Below the pieces are notes generated by a model. That model worked only from the letters and a program-made list of their open reading frames with translations, was not told the origin of the DNA and ran no database searches. From contig CAMBBS010000005.1 in NCBI GenBank assembly GCA_945863875.1, positions 1-64,000 on the forward strand: a stretch of 64,000 nucleotides of DNA, read 5' to 3'. This DNA is from Desulfopila aestuarii DSM 18488 (GTDB lineage Bacteria; Desulfobacterota; Desulfobulbia; Desulfobulbales; Desulfocapsaceae). Numbering within the stretch: the stretch's first letter is position 1; every line of letters starts with the position of its first letter. The translations under genes were made by a program, and so were the position numbers. Positions 63,856-64,000 of the stretch are shown here, in pieces.

Positions 63856-64000
<145 letters not shown>

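Overview
This 64 kb window is dense chromosome of a Gram-negative bacterium: it has BamA, an RND/adaptor/outer-membrane-factor pump, many lipoproteins and an OM-type envelope gene set. The gene mix fits the Desulfobacterota, most likely Desulfobulbales (two-subunit glycine dehydrogenase, flavoredoxin-like protein, RicT-HolB-MetG cluster, several RCK potassium systems, dCache hybrid kinases). That placement is inferred from family resemblance, not from a marker tree. No rRNA, tRNA or CRISPR array was seen.

Layout. 1-15.1 kb: a hybrid histidine kinase running off the left edge, a double-SWIM SNF2 ATPase, a 2-hydroxyacid dehydrogenase, an NlpC/P60 lipoprotein, a double-domain CDP-alcohol phosphatidyltransferase fusion, a complete RND efflux operon and a GtrA-like protein. 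15.1-28.8 kb: a CBS protein and a PA14 lipoprotein, then a five-gene overlapping potassium operon (TrkA, TrkH, long KtrB/TrkH, KtrA, sensor-like membrane protein), an SDR epimerase, a small ORF, a C-terminal-J-domain protein, an RCK potassium channel and a second CDP-alcohol phosphatidyltransferase. 29.0-30.5 kb: a decayed IS1634-type element. 30.8-38.0 kb: an Lrp-type regulator followed by gcvT-gcvH-gcvPA-gcvPB-lipB-lipA, which pairs glycine cleavage with lipoyl-group synthesis. Between gcvPA and gcvPB lies a fossil of an IscB-type (OMEGA) RNA-guided nuclease element that also supplies the last codons and the stop of gcvPA.

38-48.5 kb (minus strand): lipoproteins, an EamA transporter, a flavin reductase whose 5' end is out of frame at an A8 tract, a HAD nucleotidase, mfd and bamA (with an extra N-terminal domain). 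48.6-50.9 kb: a comF-like pseudogene, a probable oriC with two DnaA boxes, and a solitary dnaA. 50.9-64 kb: protoporphyrinogen oxidase and a phosphoesterase, htpG, a BamE-like lipoprotein with pcm and a DedA-like protein, YaaA, a UPF0210/ACT pair, and a yhaM-like/holB/ricT/metG run cut by the right edge.

The main unusual points are the IscB fossil inside the glycine-cleavage operon, the tandem phosphatidyltransferase fusion, the back-to-back potassium uptake modules with an orphan sensor-like protein, a small structured motif repeated three times upstream of genes, and several frameshifted remnants.
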